64,000 nucleotides of DNA from Kiloniellaceae bacterium (GCA_021776175.1 JAJFGJ010000036.1:124001-188000); one strand, 5' to 3'; numbered from the stretch's first letter, positions 23,804-33,017 are shown. The notes: generated by a model not told the origin, from the sequence alone. Made by a program: numbers and translations.

Positions 23804-25116
23804 TGGCGCGCAAAAGAATACGGATACCGCTCGATATCTATCTGAACAGCCGCCTGGTCGGGCGTTTGCGGCGGCAGCCGAGCGGCGCGATCGATTTCCA
23901 ATACGACCCTTCGTGGCTCGATTGGGAGCATAGCCTGCCCGTCTCTCTCTCCCTGCCGTTACGCGAGGACCGGTTCACCGGCGATCCCGTGATCGCCGTG
24001 TTCGACAACCTGCTGCCCGATAACGAGGCGATCCGCTGGCGCTTGGCCGAGCGGACCCAGGCGGAAGGATATGACGCCTACAACCTGCTCGCGGCGGTGG
24101 GGCGGGATTGCGTGGGTGCCCTCCAGTTCCTGCCCGAAGGCAAGGAGCCGGGCCCCGCCGGAACGGTTTCGGGCCGGGCAATCGGGAACAAAAAAATTGC
24201 CCGCATCCTCGGCGATCTCGAAAGGACCCCGCTCGGCGTGACGGAAGACGAGGACTTTCGTATCTCGCTGGCCGGCGCGCAGGAAAAAACGGCGCTCCTG
24301 TACTGGAAAAACAAGTGGCATGTGCCGCAAGGCACAACGGCGACAACGCACATTTTCAAACCGCAGATCGGACGGCTGGAAAATGGGGTCGATTTATCGC
24401 GGAGCGTGGAGAATGAGTATCTATGCCTGAGACTTACCGCAGCCTTGGGCCTGCCGAGCGCCCATACCGACATTCGGGAATTCGGGGACAAGCGGGTTCT
24501 TGTCATCGAGCGCTTCGACCGGCGCTGGACAAAGGACAAACGATTACTGCGCGTGCCCCAGGAAGATTTCTGCCAGGCGCTCTCAATCCCGCCAGCCCTA
24601 AAATACGAACCCGATGGCGGACCGGGCATGGGCCAATCGCTGGAACTGTTGAGAGCCAGCGACGAACCTGAAGCGGACCAGCGGATGTTCTTAAAGGCCC
24701 AGGTCGTCTTCTGGCTCTTAGGAGCAACGGACGGGCACGCCAAGAATTTCAGCGTTCACTTGGCGCCTGGCGGGCGCTTCAATCTGACCCCACTCTACGA
24801 CGTGATGTCGACTCAACCCAATGTCGATGCCAGGCAAATCCCAAAGAACAAAATGAAGCTCGCCATGGCGGTCGGCGACAAACGCCATTATGCGATCGAT
24901 ACGATCCTCCCACGTCATTTCCTGCAAACAGCGAAAAAGGCGGGTGTGCCCACGGCGATCGTTCAAGGAATCTTCAATGAGATCGCGGAGAATGCACCAA
25001 AGGCGATCGACACAACCTTGGCCGGCTTGCCGAAGGATTTTCCCGAGGCGATAGCCCACTCAATCACCCAAGGACTGCGTGGCCGGTTGCGCGCACTTGC
25101 GCACGCGGTGGCTTGA
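23803..25116 (+). CDS. hipA: HipA-like serine/threonine kinase toxin
   Basis: The 437-residue protein is full length for the family (E. coli HipA is 440). Seen are the N-terminal subdomain (LSLPLREDRFTGDPVIAVFD then NLLPDNEAIR), the P-loop/autophosphorylation segment RISLAGAQEKTALL, and the catalytic GATDGHAKNFSVHL. The metal-binding Asp is in LTPLYDVMSTQPN. HipA phosphorylates a tRNA synthetase (GltX in E. coli) and causes dormancy. The key residues are intact, so the toxin is probably active. A strong terminator follows. Confidence 0.92.
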   Translation: MARKRIRIPLDIYLNSRLVGRLRRQPSGAIDFQYDPSWLDWEHSLPVSLSLPLREDRFTGDPVIAVFDNLLPDNEAIRWRLAERTQAEGYDAYNLLAAVGRDCVGALQFLPEGKEPGPAGTVSGRAIGNKKIARILGDLERTPLGVTEDEDFRISLAGAQEKTALLYWKNKWHVPQGTTATTHIFKPQIGRLENGVDLSRSVENEYLCLRLTAALGLPSAHTDIREFGDKRVLVIERFDRRWTKDKRLLRVPQEDFCQALSIPPALKYEPDGGPGMGQSLELLRASDEPEADQRMFLKAQVVFWLLGATDGHAKNFSVHLAPGGRFNLTPLYDVMSTQPNVDARQIPKNKMKLAMAVGDKRHYAIDTILPRHFLQTAKKAGVPTAIVQGIFNEIAENAPKAIDTTLAGLPKDFPEAIAHSITQGLRGRLRALAHAVA

Positions 25117-25143
25117 GCGAGCATCCCCACCCACCCCCACGAA

Positions 25144-25177
25144 AAAACCCGCCTCGATTTTCCTCGGGGCGGGTTTT
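25144..25177. terminator. Bidirectional rho-independent terminator after hipBA
   Basis: AAAACCCGCC and GGCGGGTTTT form a 10-bp stem around a 14-base loop, with A-rich sequence before and T-rich sequence (TTTTCTCTTTCTC) after. It ends hipBA and could work in both directions. Confidence 0.85.
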
Positions 25178-25210
25178 CTCTTTCTCGCGCTTTCACGCGA
25201 ACCTGGTCTT

Positions 25211-25255
25211 GTTTAGCACCCCGGCGTTACGCCGGGAAGCAAGGCCCTGTGGAAA
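25211..25255. repeat. Intergenic repeat, diverged copy 3
   Basis: GTTTAGC, then a six-base insertion, then GCGTTACGCCGGGAAG and later CTGTGGAA match the 3' half of the 76-bp repeat in the same order and orientation. It lies just beyond the hipBA terminator. Confidence 0.65.
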
Positions 25256-25329
25256 TAACGAGAGCCGTCTTGAACCGCGTGGATGATGCGCGGCTTGTCT
25301 TGATAATCGTCTCACAACCGCAAATTCGT

Positions 25330-25352
25330 CATCCCGGACTCGATCCGGGATG
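25330..25352. repeat. Palindromic intergenic repeat, second copy
   Basis: CATCCCGGA and TCCGGGATG flank CTCGA. It shares the GGACTYGATCC core with the palindrome at 23054-23076. It lies between hipA and the bactofilin gene. Confidence 0.7.
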
Positions 25353-25373
25353 ATGGCGTAATTGTTATGCGGC

Positions 25374-25871
25374 CTAAAGAATCGAGGAGCGCGGCGTTTC
25401 GCTTTGCGCGGCGCTGCTCTGGCCGTTGCTGGTGGCCGTTGGGCGCAGGGGCGAGATGCTGGCGCTGGGGTCGGGCTTTTCGATCCGGCGCACGCCGCCT
25501 TCCAGAAACGCACCCGCTTCCATGGTCAGGTTTTCGTGGACCACGTCGCCGACCACCTTGGCGGTCTTGTCCATGGCCACGGTCTTGGCCTTGATCTGGC
25601 CATGAACGGTGCCGGACACGCGGACCGTTTCGGCGGTGATGGAGCCTTCGATACGCGCCCCGGTGCCGACGATCAATAGGCGGCTGTCGATGTCGCCTTC
25701 AACCGCGCCGTCGATCTGAATATCCCCGCTGCACTTCAAATCGCCGATGATCTTCAGATCGGCGCTGATGATCGAGGGTATGTTGCTCCCAGCCTTGGCC
25801 GGCGCCGTGCTCGCTTTCGGGGCCGAAGGAGTGGAAGCGGTTGAGGTGGTCTTGCTGTCCTTGCCAAACAT
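25374..25871 (-). CDS. Bactofilin (polymer-forming cytoskeletal protein)
   Basis: The 165-residue protein has a Ser/Thr/Ala-rich disordered N-terminus (residues 1-30) and a central beta-helix with the regular turn pattern of bactofilins: IISADLKIIGDLKCSGDIQI, DGAVEGDIDSRLLIVGTGAR, IEGSITAETVRVSG. The C-terminal tail is Ser/Pro-rich. It forms membrane-associated filaments that localise envelope enzymes or shape determinants. It stands alone rather than beside an M23 peptidase gene, and it is downstream of the GafZ-like gene in the same direction (141-base gap). Confidence 0.92.
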   Translation of the reverse strand: MFGKDSKTTSTASTPSAPKASTAPAKAGSNIPSIISADLKIIGDLKCSGDIQIDGAVEGDIDSRLLIVGTGARIEGSITAETVRVSGTVHGQIKAKTVAMDKTAKVVGDVVHENLTMEAGAFLEGGVRRIEKPDPSASISPLRPTATSNGQSSAAQSETPRSSIL

Positions 25872-26012
25872 GAGCGTCTGCCTTGATTGTGACCTGTTGA
25901 AAGATGTCCGGCGGTCCCGGTGCCGGGCCGCGCTGGGGCTAGATTGCCCCCGGTGTGGTTAATGGCGGATTAACAGAATTACCGGTGGCCCGCCACCCCT
26001 CGGCCCGCACCC

Positions 26013-26534
26013 CTAAAGCCGCCAATGATCGGCCAGCGCGTCCAACGCCAGACGCAGGACCACGATGCCGCCTTGCGGGGCGTGGCCGCGCGCCTTGGCC
26101 CAATCGCGCGCGGCCTCGTCGCACAGGCAGACATGAACCAGGATGCCCGACAGCGGCCCCATGGCCCGCAGAACCTCGGTAACGCTTCCGCGCAGGACGG
26201 CTTGACGCTCGCTCATATCGCGCGCGCCATCGATCCTTGGGCCATGGACTCTCGGGCCGTAGCTCGCGATCACCCGCGGGCTGGCGCCAGATGCGCGCCA
26301 TAGCCGCAACAGCTTCATGCCGGCGTCGAACTGGCGCTGGCCGATCTGATCCCGCGCCAGGTGGCGGTCCAGCACGTTCTGGGTCATGACCCGGCGAAAC
26401 TGGACCCCGGCCTCCTCGCCCGGCTCGCTTTGGATAATATCGCCGTGGCGGTAGCGCTCGGGCGGTCCGATGTCGGCACCCGCGCGCGCCGCCGGGCGCC
26501 GGGGCAGAGAAGGCCGGCCTCTAGGCCTGGTCAC
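26013..26534 (-). CDS. DUF6456 / GafZ-like GTA regulator candidate
   Basis: The GTG start at 26534 overlaps the upstream stop as GTGA, giving 173 residues. The C-terminal domain is DUF6456-like: RQFDAGMKLLRLWRASGASP, DMSERQAVLRGSVTEVLRAM, then GPLSGILVHVCLCDEAARDW and GGIVVLRLALDALADHW. This domain occurs in alphaproteobacterial regulators. By my recollection it forms the part of Rhodobacter GafA, or the separate Caulobacter GafZ, that works with RNA polymerase at GTA promoters. Pairing with a DnaA-domain-IV-like gene just upstream supports that reading. The basic Pro/Arg-rich N-terminus is probably disordered. Confidence 0.6.
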   Translation of the reverse strand: MTRPRGRPSLPRRPAARAGADIGPPERYRHGDIIQSEPGEEAGVQFRRVMTQNVLDRHLARDQIGQRQFDAGMKLLRLWRASGASPRVIASYGPRVHGPRIDGARDMSERQAVLRGSVTEVLRAMGPLSGILVHVCLCDEAARDWAKARGHAPQGGIVVLRLALDALADHWRL

Positions 26535-27169
26535 TGCAGGGTGACCCGTCCCGGCGAGCCGGACTCCGGGACTTGCTTGAGAAGATGAAGCGCCCCATCG
26601 CGCCAGGACCGGACGCCGGCGTCCCGGGCGAGCAAATCCTCGGCCCGGCGGCACCCGTAGAGAACCGTCGTATGGTCGCGGCCCAAGAAGTGACCGATCG
26701 CCGGCAAGGACGCGCCCGCGCACAACTCGCGCACTAAATACATCGTCAGCTGCCTGGGCCGCACCAGGCCGCGGCGTTGGCTGGATCCAAGCAAGTGGGC
26801 CGGCGGGACATTCGATATCTGGGCCACGGCCTTCAAGACACTGATCATGGCCGGCCCGGCCTGGGACGACTTCGCGGTGCCGCGCGCCCCGGCGCCGCCG
26901 GGACCGGATCCATCCGCCCCTGCGGGTCCCCGGCCGGGGGGCGGACTCGTCTCAGGGTCCCCGCCGCGCCGCGCCGCACCGCAGCCGGCACTAGCCGCGC
27001 TTGGTGCGATTATTCCGGCGGCAAGGGCCGCATCGGCGTTCAAGCCCAGGGCCCGCCGGATCGCCGTCGCGGACATCCCGCTTCGCCACATGGCATCGAT
27101 CTGTCCGGGCAACAGGGCCCGCCGACGCGGCCCTGTCATTGATCCGAATTGGCTTGCGTTTTTAACCAT
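26531..27169 (-). CDS. DnaA-domain-IV-like, GafY-type regulator candidate
   Basis: The start chosen is the ATG at 27169 (MVKNASQFGSMTGPRRRALL), though ATGs at 27178 and 27187 are in frame. The 212-residue protein has a short N-terminal HTH-like segment (LPGQIDAMWRSGMSATAIRR) reminiscent of GcrA, and a Gly/Pro/Ala-rich linker (about residues 55-100). The C-terminal DnaA domain IV has RPRQLTMYLVRELCAGASLP, then AIGHFLGRDHTTVLYGCRRA. There is no AAA+ ATPase, so it is not the replication initiator. This layout, coupled with a DUF6456-like gene, matches the DnaA-like half of the GTA activator GafA/GafY. Confidence 0.65.
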   Translation of the reverse strand: MVKNASQFGSMTGPRRRALLPGQIDAMWRSGMSATAIRRALGLNADAALAAGIIAPSAASAGCGAARRGGDPETSPPPGRGPAGADGSGPGGAGARGTAKSSQAGPAMISVLKAVAQISNVPPAHLLGSSQRRGLVRPRQLTMYLVRELCAGASLPAIGHFLGRDHTTVLYGCRRAEDLLARDAGVRSWRDGALHLLKQVPESGSPGRVTLQ

Positions 27170-27172
27170 GCC

Positions 27173-27268
27173 ATGCATAATGCGCATAGCACATAAATCG
27201 TCAAGTATTTTATGCGCTAATCGCATTGAACTTTGTGGAAAACGGTCACGGCAATGCGGACCATGCAT
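27173..27268. promoter_or_regulatory. Operator cluster in the regulator divergon
   Basis: Inverted repeats of the form ATGCR-N5-(C/T)GCAT occur at 27173-27187 (ATGCA..CGCAT), 27212-27226 (ATGCG..CGCAT, perfect) and 27254-27268 (ATGCG..TGCAT). A weaker overlapping site is at 27180-27194 (ATGCG..CACAT). They cover the start regions of both divergent genes. The likely binder is the S24-type repressor encoded rightward, which would control itself and the GafYZ-like operon. Confidence 0.65.
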
Positions 27269-27928
27269 AAGGACGCGCACGCGGTCAGGGCCGCGCGAAA
27301 GGATCTGGAATTGGCCGCGCGGATTCGCGAGCTTCGGCGCTCGCTCGGCCTGTCCCAGGCCACGCTCGCCGAGCTGGTGGGGATCGACCAGTCGAATGTA
27401 TCGCGTTGGGAAAGCGGAGCGATTCCGGATGCCCCCCACATCCGCCGCATGGCTGAACTCGCGGAAGTCCACCCGGCTCAGTTCCGTTACGGCGATACCT
27501 CCCTCGAAACCGGCGCGGGCGACCCCGCCCCGCCCTCCGAAACGGTCGCCGTCGTTGGCTATGTCGGTGCCGGGCAAGAGGTTCTGGCCTACGACGACCA
27601 CGCCTTAGGCGGCGGTCTGGAGGAGGTTAGCGCCCCCGAAGGAGTCGGCGAGTCTTCCATCGTCGCGGTGCGCGTACGTGGCGATTCGATGCACCCCATG
27701 CGCGACGGCTGGCTGCTGTTTTACCGGCGCGAAGATCACGGCGTGCCGGACGACTGTCTCAGCCGCTTGTGCATTGTTAAAGTCGCGGACGAAGGGCCTA
27801 TACTGGTCAAGGAGTTACGCCGCGGTTACAGCGCCAATCATTTCGTCTTGTCGAGCTGGAACGCGCCCCCGATCGAGGATGCCCGGCTCGACTGGGCGGC
27901 GCCGGTTTTATCCATCCGCCCTTGCTAA
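27254..27928 (+). CDS. XRE/S24-peptidase repressor (LexA/CI-like)
   Basis: In-frame starts are ATG 27254 and ATG 27263; a TTG at 27233 is less likely. The 224-residue protein has an N-terminal XRE helix-turn-helix (RIRELRRSLGLSQATLAELV, then GIDQSNVSRWESG). Its C-terminal S24 domain has a VVGYVGAGQEV cleavage-type segment, the nucleophile Ser in VAVRVRGDSMHPMRDGWLLF, and the Lys in ILVKELRRG. Such repressors inactivate themselves upon RecA activation. Its divergent position to the DnaA-IV/DUF6456 operon and the shared operators suggest it is the off switch of the GTA-like cluster or a former prophage. Confidence 0.85.
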   Translation: MRTMHKDAHAVRAARKDLELAARIRELRRSLGLSQATLAELVGIDQSNVSRWESGAIPDAPHIRRMAELAEVHPAQFRYGDTSLETGAGDPAPPSETVAVVGYVGAGQEVLAYDDHALGGGLEEVSAPEGVGESSIVAVRVRGDSMHPMRDGWLLFYRREDHGVPDDCLSRLCIVKVADEGPILVKELRRGYSANHFVLSSWNAPPIEDARLDWAAPVLSIRPC

Positions 27929-27996
27929 ACGCCTCCGCGACGATGGCTCGCTTTCAGGTTTCCCACAGCGATCTTCTTGACGGCTCTCTTCCGAAT

Positions 27997-28011
27997 ATGC
28001 GCGATGCACAT
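27997..28011. promoter_or_regulatory. Further ATGCR-N5-type operator
   Basis: ATGCG-CGATG-CACAT lies 20 bases before the ATG of the 93-aa gene. It has the same form as the weak site at 27180-27194, so the downstream gene may belong to the same regulon. Confidence 0.5.
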
Positions 28012-28031
28012 ATATTCAGGGAGACGAACCG

Positions 28032-28313
28032 ATGAACGCAACCTCTGACGACAATCTTGACCGGGCGGGCGGACCCGGCGTGGCAAGGGACGCCCGCCGG
28101 GCATCGAGCCGCCTGCGCGAAATGGCGGCCCGCCTCGAACATCGAGCCAGTCTAATTCGCAATGGCGGCTTCAACCCCCAAGCGGAGGTGGAAGCCGGGC
28201 GTCTTGCCGACGATGCCTTCGCGATCCGCTGGGCCTTGCGCCGAATCGCGCCCGAGACAGAGCAGATCGGACAAGTCTTCGCCACCCTGCACGGCCTGGA
28301 CGGCCATCGCTAA
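28032..28313 (+). CDS. Hypothetical 93-aa helical protein
   Basis: The start at 28032 has GGGAGACGAACCG upstream. The protein is highly charged and helical (RRASSRLREMAARLEHRASL; AEVEAGRLADDAFAIRWALR). No domain is recognised. It follows the S24 repressor by 103 bases and has an operator-like site in its promoter region, so it may be a small regulon member, for instance an anti-repressor or effector. That is inference only. Confidence 0.6.
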   Translation: MNATSDDNLDRAGGPGVARDARRASSRLREMAARLEHRASLIRNGGFNPQAEVEAGRLADDAFAIRWALRRIAPETEQIGQVFATLHGLDGHR

Positions 28314-28386
28314 GAACCTACCCGCCCGCAAGGCTTGCCAAGACCGGCCGCTTGGGTAACGTGAGTAAATTAGAACTGCCGCGCTT

Positions 28387-28432
28387 GAGCGGCAGCGATG
28401 GGAAGCAATGAGCGGTAGCGATGGGAAGCAAG
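28387..28432. repeat. Tandem duplication (2 x 23 bp) at a start codon
   Basis: GAGCGGCAGCGATGGGAAGC and its near-identical successor are adjacent 23-bp units differing at two positions. The second unit contains the ATG at 28421 of the methyltransferase and its GGAAG ribosome-site-like bases, which may create two initiation options (28421 and 28433). Confidence 0.8.
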
Positions 28433-29059
28433 ATGACCGAAGCCCAGAGAGAACGCGCGATCGACGCCGGGCAGGCGCTACGATATTCCGCACAGACTCA
28501 AGATCAGGCCTATCGGGAAGGCGCTTACGACTTTGTCGAGGGTCTGGAAATGGCCCCGCGCATGGGCGTGTTGGCCGCCTATATCAGACATCTGAACCTA
28601 AAGCGGATCCTGGATGTGGGGTGTGGGACGGGCCTGCTGCTCGGACAGCTCGACCGGCAGGTGACTTATGTCGGTGTCGATATCTCGCCCACCGCGATCG
28701 AAGCGGCGGCGCGCCGCCATGACGCCTGGCCGAACGCCAGTTTCCATGCCGCGACTTTCCGCGAATGGGAGGTGCCGGAAAAGGAATTGGACTGCCTGGT
28801 CTGGGCTGGAATTGGCCGGACCTGGACCCGCGATGGCCGCAAAGGCCGCTTCGAGGATTGGCTCGATATCCTGGATCGCGCCGAACCCTGGCTGATACCC
28901 GAAGCCGTCATTATCCTGGAAATGGTGATCCCGCACTGGGCCAACATGGCGCCCTTGATCGAAGACCGCTACGTACCGATCGCGAGCTGCGACCTCGACC
29001 ACGGTGTAGACGATCATCGTGCGGTGCGCGCGGTGCGCGTCTTCCGGCGCGCCAAATGA
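28421..29059 (+). CDS. Class I SAM-dependent methyltransferase
   Basis: The 212-residue protein shows motif I RILDVGCGTGLLLGQL (residues about 63-78), the acidic end VTYVGVDISPTAIEAA, and a DCLVWAGIG motif IV-like strand. ATG 28433 is an equally possible start four residues in. The gene overlaps the dioxygenase gene by ATGA, so the two are coupled and may act on the same small molecule or peptide. The substrate is unknown. Confidence 0.78.
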   Translation: MGSKMTEAQRERAIDAGQALRYSAQTQDQAYREGAYDFVEGLEMAPRMGVLAAYIRHLNLKRILDVGCGTGLLLGQLDRQVTYVGVDISPTAIEAAARRHDAWPNASFHAATFREWEVPEKELDCLVWAGIGRTWTRDGRKGRFEDWLDILDRAEPWLIPEAVIILEMVIPHWANMAPLIEDRYVPIASCDLDHGVDDHRAVRAVRVFRRAK

Positions 29060-29649
29060 CGCGGGTCGCGATGCCGGCCTTGGATGGCGCGACCATGCTT
29101 CGGCGTACCCAGGTCTACCAGGACCTTGCGCCGATGCGCGACGTGCTGAAAGCCGTCAAACCCCTGTTCGACGACGACAACGTCATCTCGGTCACCTCCC
29201 GCCCGGGGGCGGAACAGCCACTCAAGGACTGCGCCGGCTGGTTGCCGGAGGGCGTGAAAGAGCGCGACTTCCGAATCATCAACTCAGAGTTTCGCGGGAC
29301 CGCCATTGAGGAATTGCTCGGCAAGCTGCCGTTCGAATACGGCCGGACTCGACTCATGCGGATGCCGAAGAAGAGCTGCCTTTCGATTCACTGGGATGCC
29401 TCCTTGCGATACCACTATGCGCTGGTCACCAATCCGGCCTGTTACTTGGTTTTCATGGACGGCGGCACCGGCCATTTCCGGCACGTTCCCGCGGATGGCT
29501 ACCTTTATGAAATGGACGCACGCCTGACCCACACGGCAATAAACGCCAGCCGGGAGGCGCGCTTTCACCTGGTCATCTGCGATGCCCACGGCGGCTCAAC
29601 CGGCGAGGGCCGCCCGGAAGCCCTGGCGGCCCTCGCCCCGTCGCGCTAA
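29056..29649 (+). CDS. 2OG-dependent aspartyl/asparaginyl beta-hydroxylase-like protein
   Basis: The start at 29056 overlaps the methyltransferase stop. The 197-residue protein has an HxD-type segment in KKSCLSIHWDASLRYHYALV. The distal THTAINASREARFHLVICDA holds the second His and the 2-oxoglutarate-binding Arg. This arrangement is that of the Asp/Asn beta-hydroxylase-like cupin family. With the coupled methyltransferase it forms a two-gene tailoring unit. Confidence 0.7.
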   Translation: MTRVAMPALDGATMLRRTQVYQDLAPMRDVLKAVKPLFDDDNVISVTSRPGAEQPLKDCAGWLPEGVKERDFRIINSEFRGTAIEELLGKLPFEYGRTRLMRMPKKSCLSIHWDASLRYHYALVTNPACYLVFMDGGTGHFRHVPADGYLYEMDARLTHTAINASREARFHLVICDAHGGSTGEGRPEALAALAPSR

Positions 29650-29657
29650 GTCCGCGC

Positions 29658-30710
29658 CTAGATCGCGCCCGCCGCCGCACTAAGGTTGCGTAACTTCGCA
29701 AGGGCCAGATCGCGGCCCAATATGCCCAGGCCGCAATCGGGCGCCGCGATCAGGCGCTCGGGCTCGATATGCTCTAGCGCCGCTTCCAGGCGAGCCTTGA
29801 TTTCTTCCACCGGCTCAATCCGGCTTTTGGCGATAGCGACGACGCCGAGGATAACCTTGGTGTTGGCGAAAAGGTCCAGCAGCGACAGATCGTTGTGCCG
29901 GTGCGCATCCTCGATCGAGACCACATCGACACAGGAACGATCGACCGCCTCGGCCAGGCGCTGGTACGCATTTAAGTCCGCCTTGGGATAGTCCTCCCGG
30001 TCGATCTGGTCCGGGTAGCCGCAGCACATGTGCATGGTGCGGACGACCTGCTTAGGCACCCCATGGAAACAGCGCTCCAGGTTATCGACGCCATAGCTCA
30101 AGGCAATATCCGGCTTACGGGCGAAGACCGGCTCGTCGATCTGGATCCAGGTACATCCCGCTTCCGCCAGGGAACGAACTTCCACGTTCAGGGCCTCGGC
30201 CAAATCGGCGCACAGCCTCGGGTGGTCGTTGTAGAACAGATCGACCGTCGTATCGGCGATGGTCATGGGCCCAGGCAAGGTGATCTTGACCGGCCGATCT
30301 GTGACCGCCTGAGCCATTTTCCAGTCCGCGTCCAAGAAGCGGTCGCGCGCCTTGATGGTTCCGGTAATCGAGGGCAGATCGGCGCGGTAGGTGCCGCCGC
30401 GCACATCTTTCGGGGTCAAGGTATTGAAGTCGACGCCCTCGAGGTGGCGGCAATGATAATGGATATAGTTCTCGCGCCGCACTTCGCCGTCGGTCGGGAT
30501 GTCGATCCCGGCGCCGACCTGGTCCTCAATCACCTGGCGAACACCGCGCGCGAACAGCGCCTCGCCCTCGCCGCCCATGGCGGCAAGGGCCTCCAGGTAG
30601 CCGCAAGTCGGATCGGATGTATCGGGGCCGGCTTTGGCCCGGAACCAATCGGGGATCGGGACGAAATCCGGCTTAGGATAGGCGCCGATTGTGGTGGTTA
30701 GAAGACCCAT
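29658..30710 (-). CDS. MetE C-terminal-like cobalamin-independent methionine synthase family protein
   Basis: The start at 30710 (MGLLTTTIGAYPKPDFVPIP) gives 350 residues. The TIM barrel shows the MetE catalytic-domain features: GIDIPTDGEVRRENYIHYH, WIQIDEPVFARKPD, the zinc ligands in TMHMCCGYP, and the late Cys in LIAAPDCGLGILGRD. It lacks the N-terminal half of full MetE. Such short proteins act as core methionine synthases with corrinoid partners, or as related methyltransferases. It is convergent with the dioxygenase gene. Confidence 0.8.
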   Translation of the reverse strand: MGLLTTTIGAYPKPDFVPIPDWFRAKAGPDTSDPTCGYLEALAAMGGEGEALFARGVRQVIEDQVGAGIDIPTDGEVRRENYIHYHCRHLEGVDFNTLTPKDVRGGTYRADLPSITGTIKARDRFLDADWKMAQAVTDRPVKITLPGPMTIADTTVDLFYNDHPRLCADLAEALNVEVRSLAEAGCTWIQIDEPVFARKPDIALSYGVDNLERCFHGVPKQVVRTMHMCCGYPDQIDREDYPKADLNAYQRLAEAVDRSCVDVVSIEDAHRHNDLSLLDLFANTKVILGVVAIAKSRIEPVEEIKARLEAALEHIEPERLIAAPDCGLGILGRDLALAKLRNLSAAAGAI

Positions 30711-30863
30711 GAAATCACCCTCGAAATATCGAAACAGCGCCTGCCAAGCGTGGCGTGGCAGGCCGCCCGACCCTGGCACGAGCGGCTTTTCGCCGCAATG
30801 GCAGGCAGAGGGGAAAATGGAACCTCCTGGGCAAAATTCAGGCCTGTTTCCACCGCCGCGCCC

Positions 30864-30892
30864 TTGACCTCATAGCGAAAGATGCCTATCTC
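30864..30892 (+). promoter_or_regulatory. groESL promoter (sigma70/heat-shock type)
   Basis: TTGACC and TATCTC are separated by 17 bases. The same stretch reads CTTG-N18-CCTATCT, close to the alphaproteobacterial RpoH consensus (CTTG-N17/18-CYTATNT), so vegetative and heat-shock holoenzymes may share it. The CIRCE operator begins 11 bases downstream. Confidence 0.65.
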
Positions 30893-30903
30893 CTGCCGGA
30901 TGT

Positions 30904-30930
30904 TTGGCACTCACTGTACTGGAGTGCTAA
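30904..30930 (+). promoter_or_regulatory. CIRCE element (HrcA operator)
   Basis: TTGGCACTC-N9-GAGTGCTAA matches the CIRCE consensus TTAGCACTC-N9-GAGTGCTAA with one mismatch. It overlaps the expected transcription start of groESL, so HrcA would block initiation until heat stress. Confidence 0.95.
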
Positions 30931-30972
30931 CTGATCAATAGTTCTATTTTTGTTCTCGCAAGGAGGGTATCC

Positions 30973-32956
<1,984 letters not shown>

Positions 32957-32982
32957 GTCCGGCCCAAGCCGTCACCAAGACA

Positions 32983-33017
32983 ATGGGAGCGAGGCCTAGC
33001 CTCGCTCCCATTTCTTT
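32983..33017. terminator. Terminator after groEL
   Basis: ATGGGAGCGAGGC and GCCTCGCTCCCAT form a perfect 13-bp stem with a CTA loop, followed by TTCTTTT. It probably serves both groESL and the convergent ccmI gene. Confidence 0.9.

Noticed and set aside
26531-27169. Chromosomal dnaA gene with a nearby origin
   Set aside because: Only DnaA domain IV is present, with no AAA+ ATPase, no cluster of DnaA boxes and no dnaN beside it.
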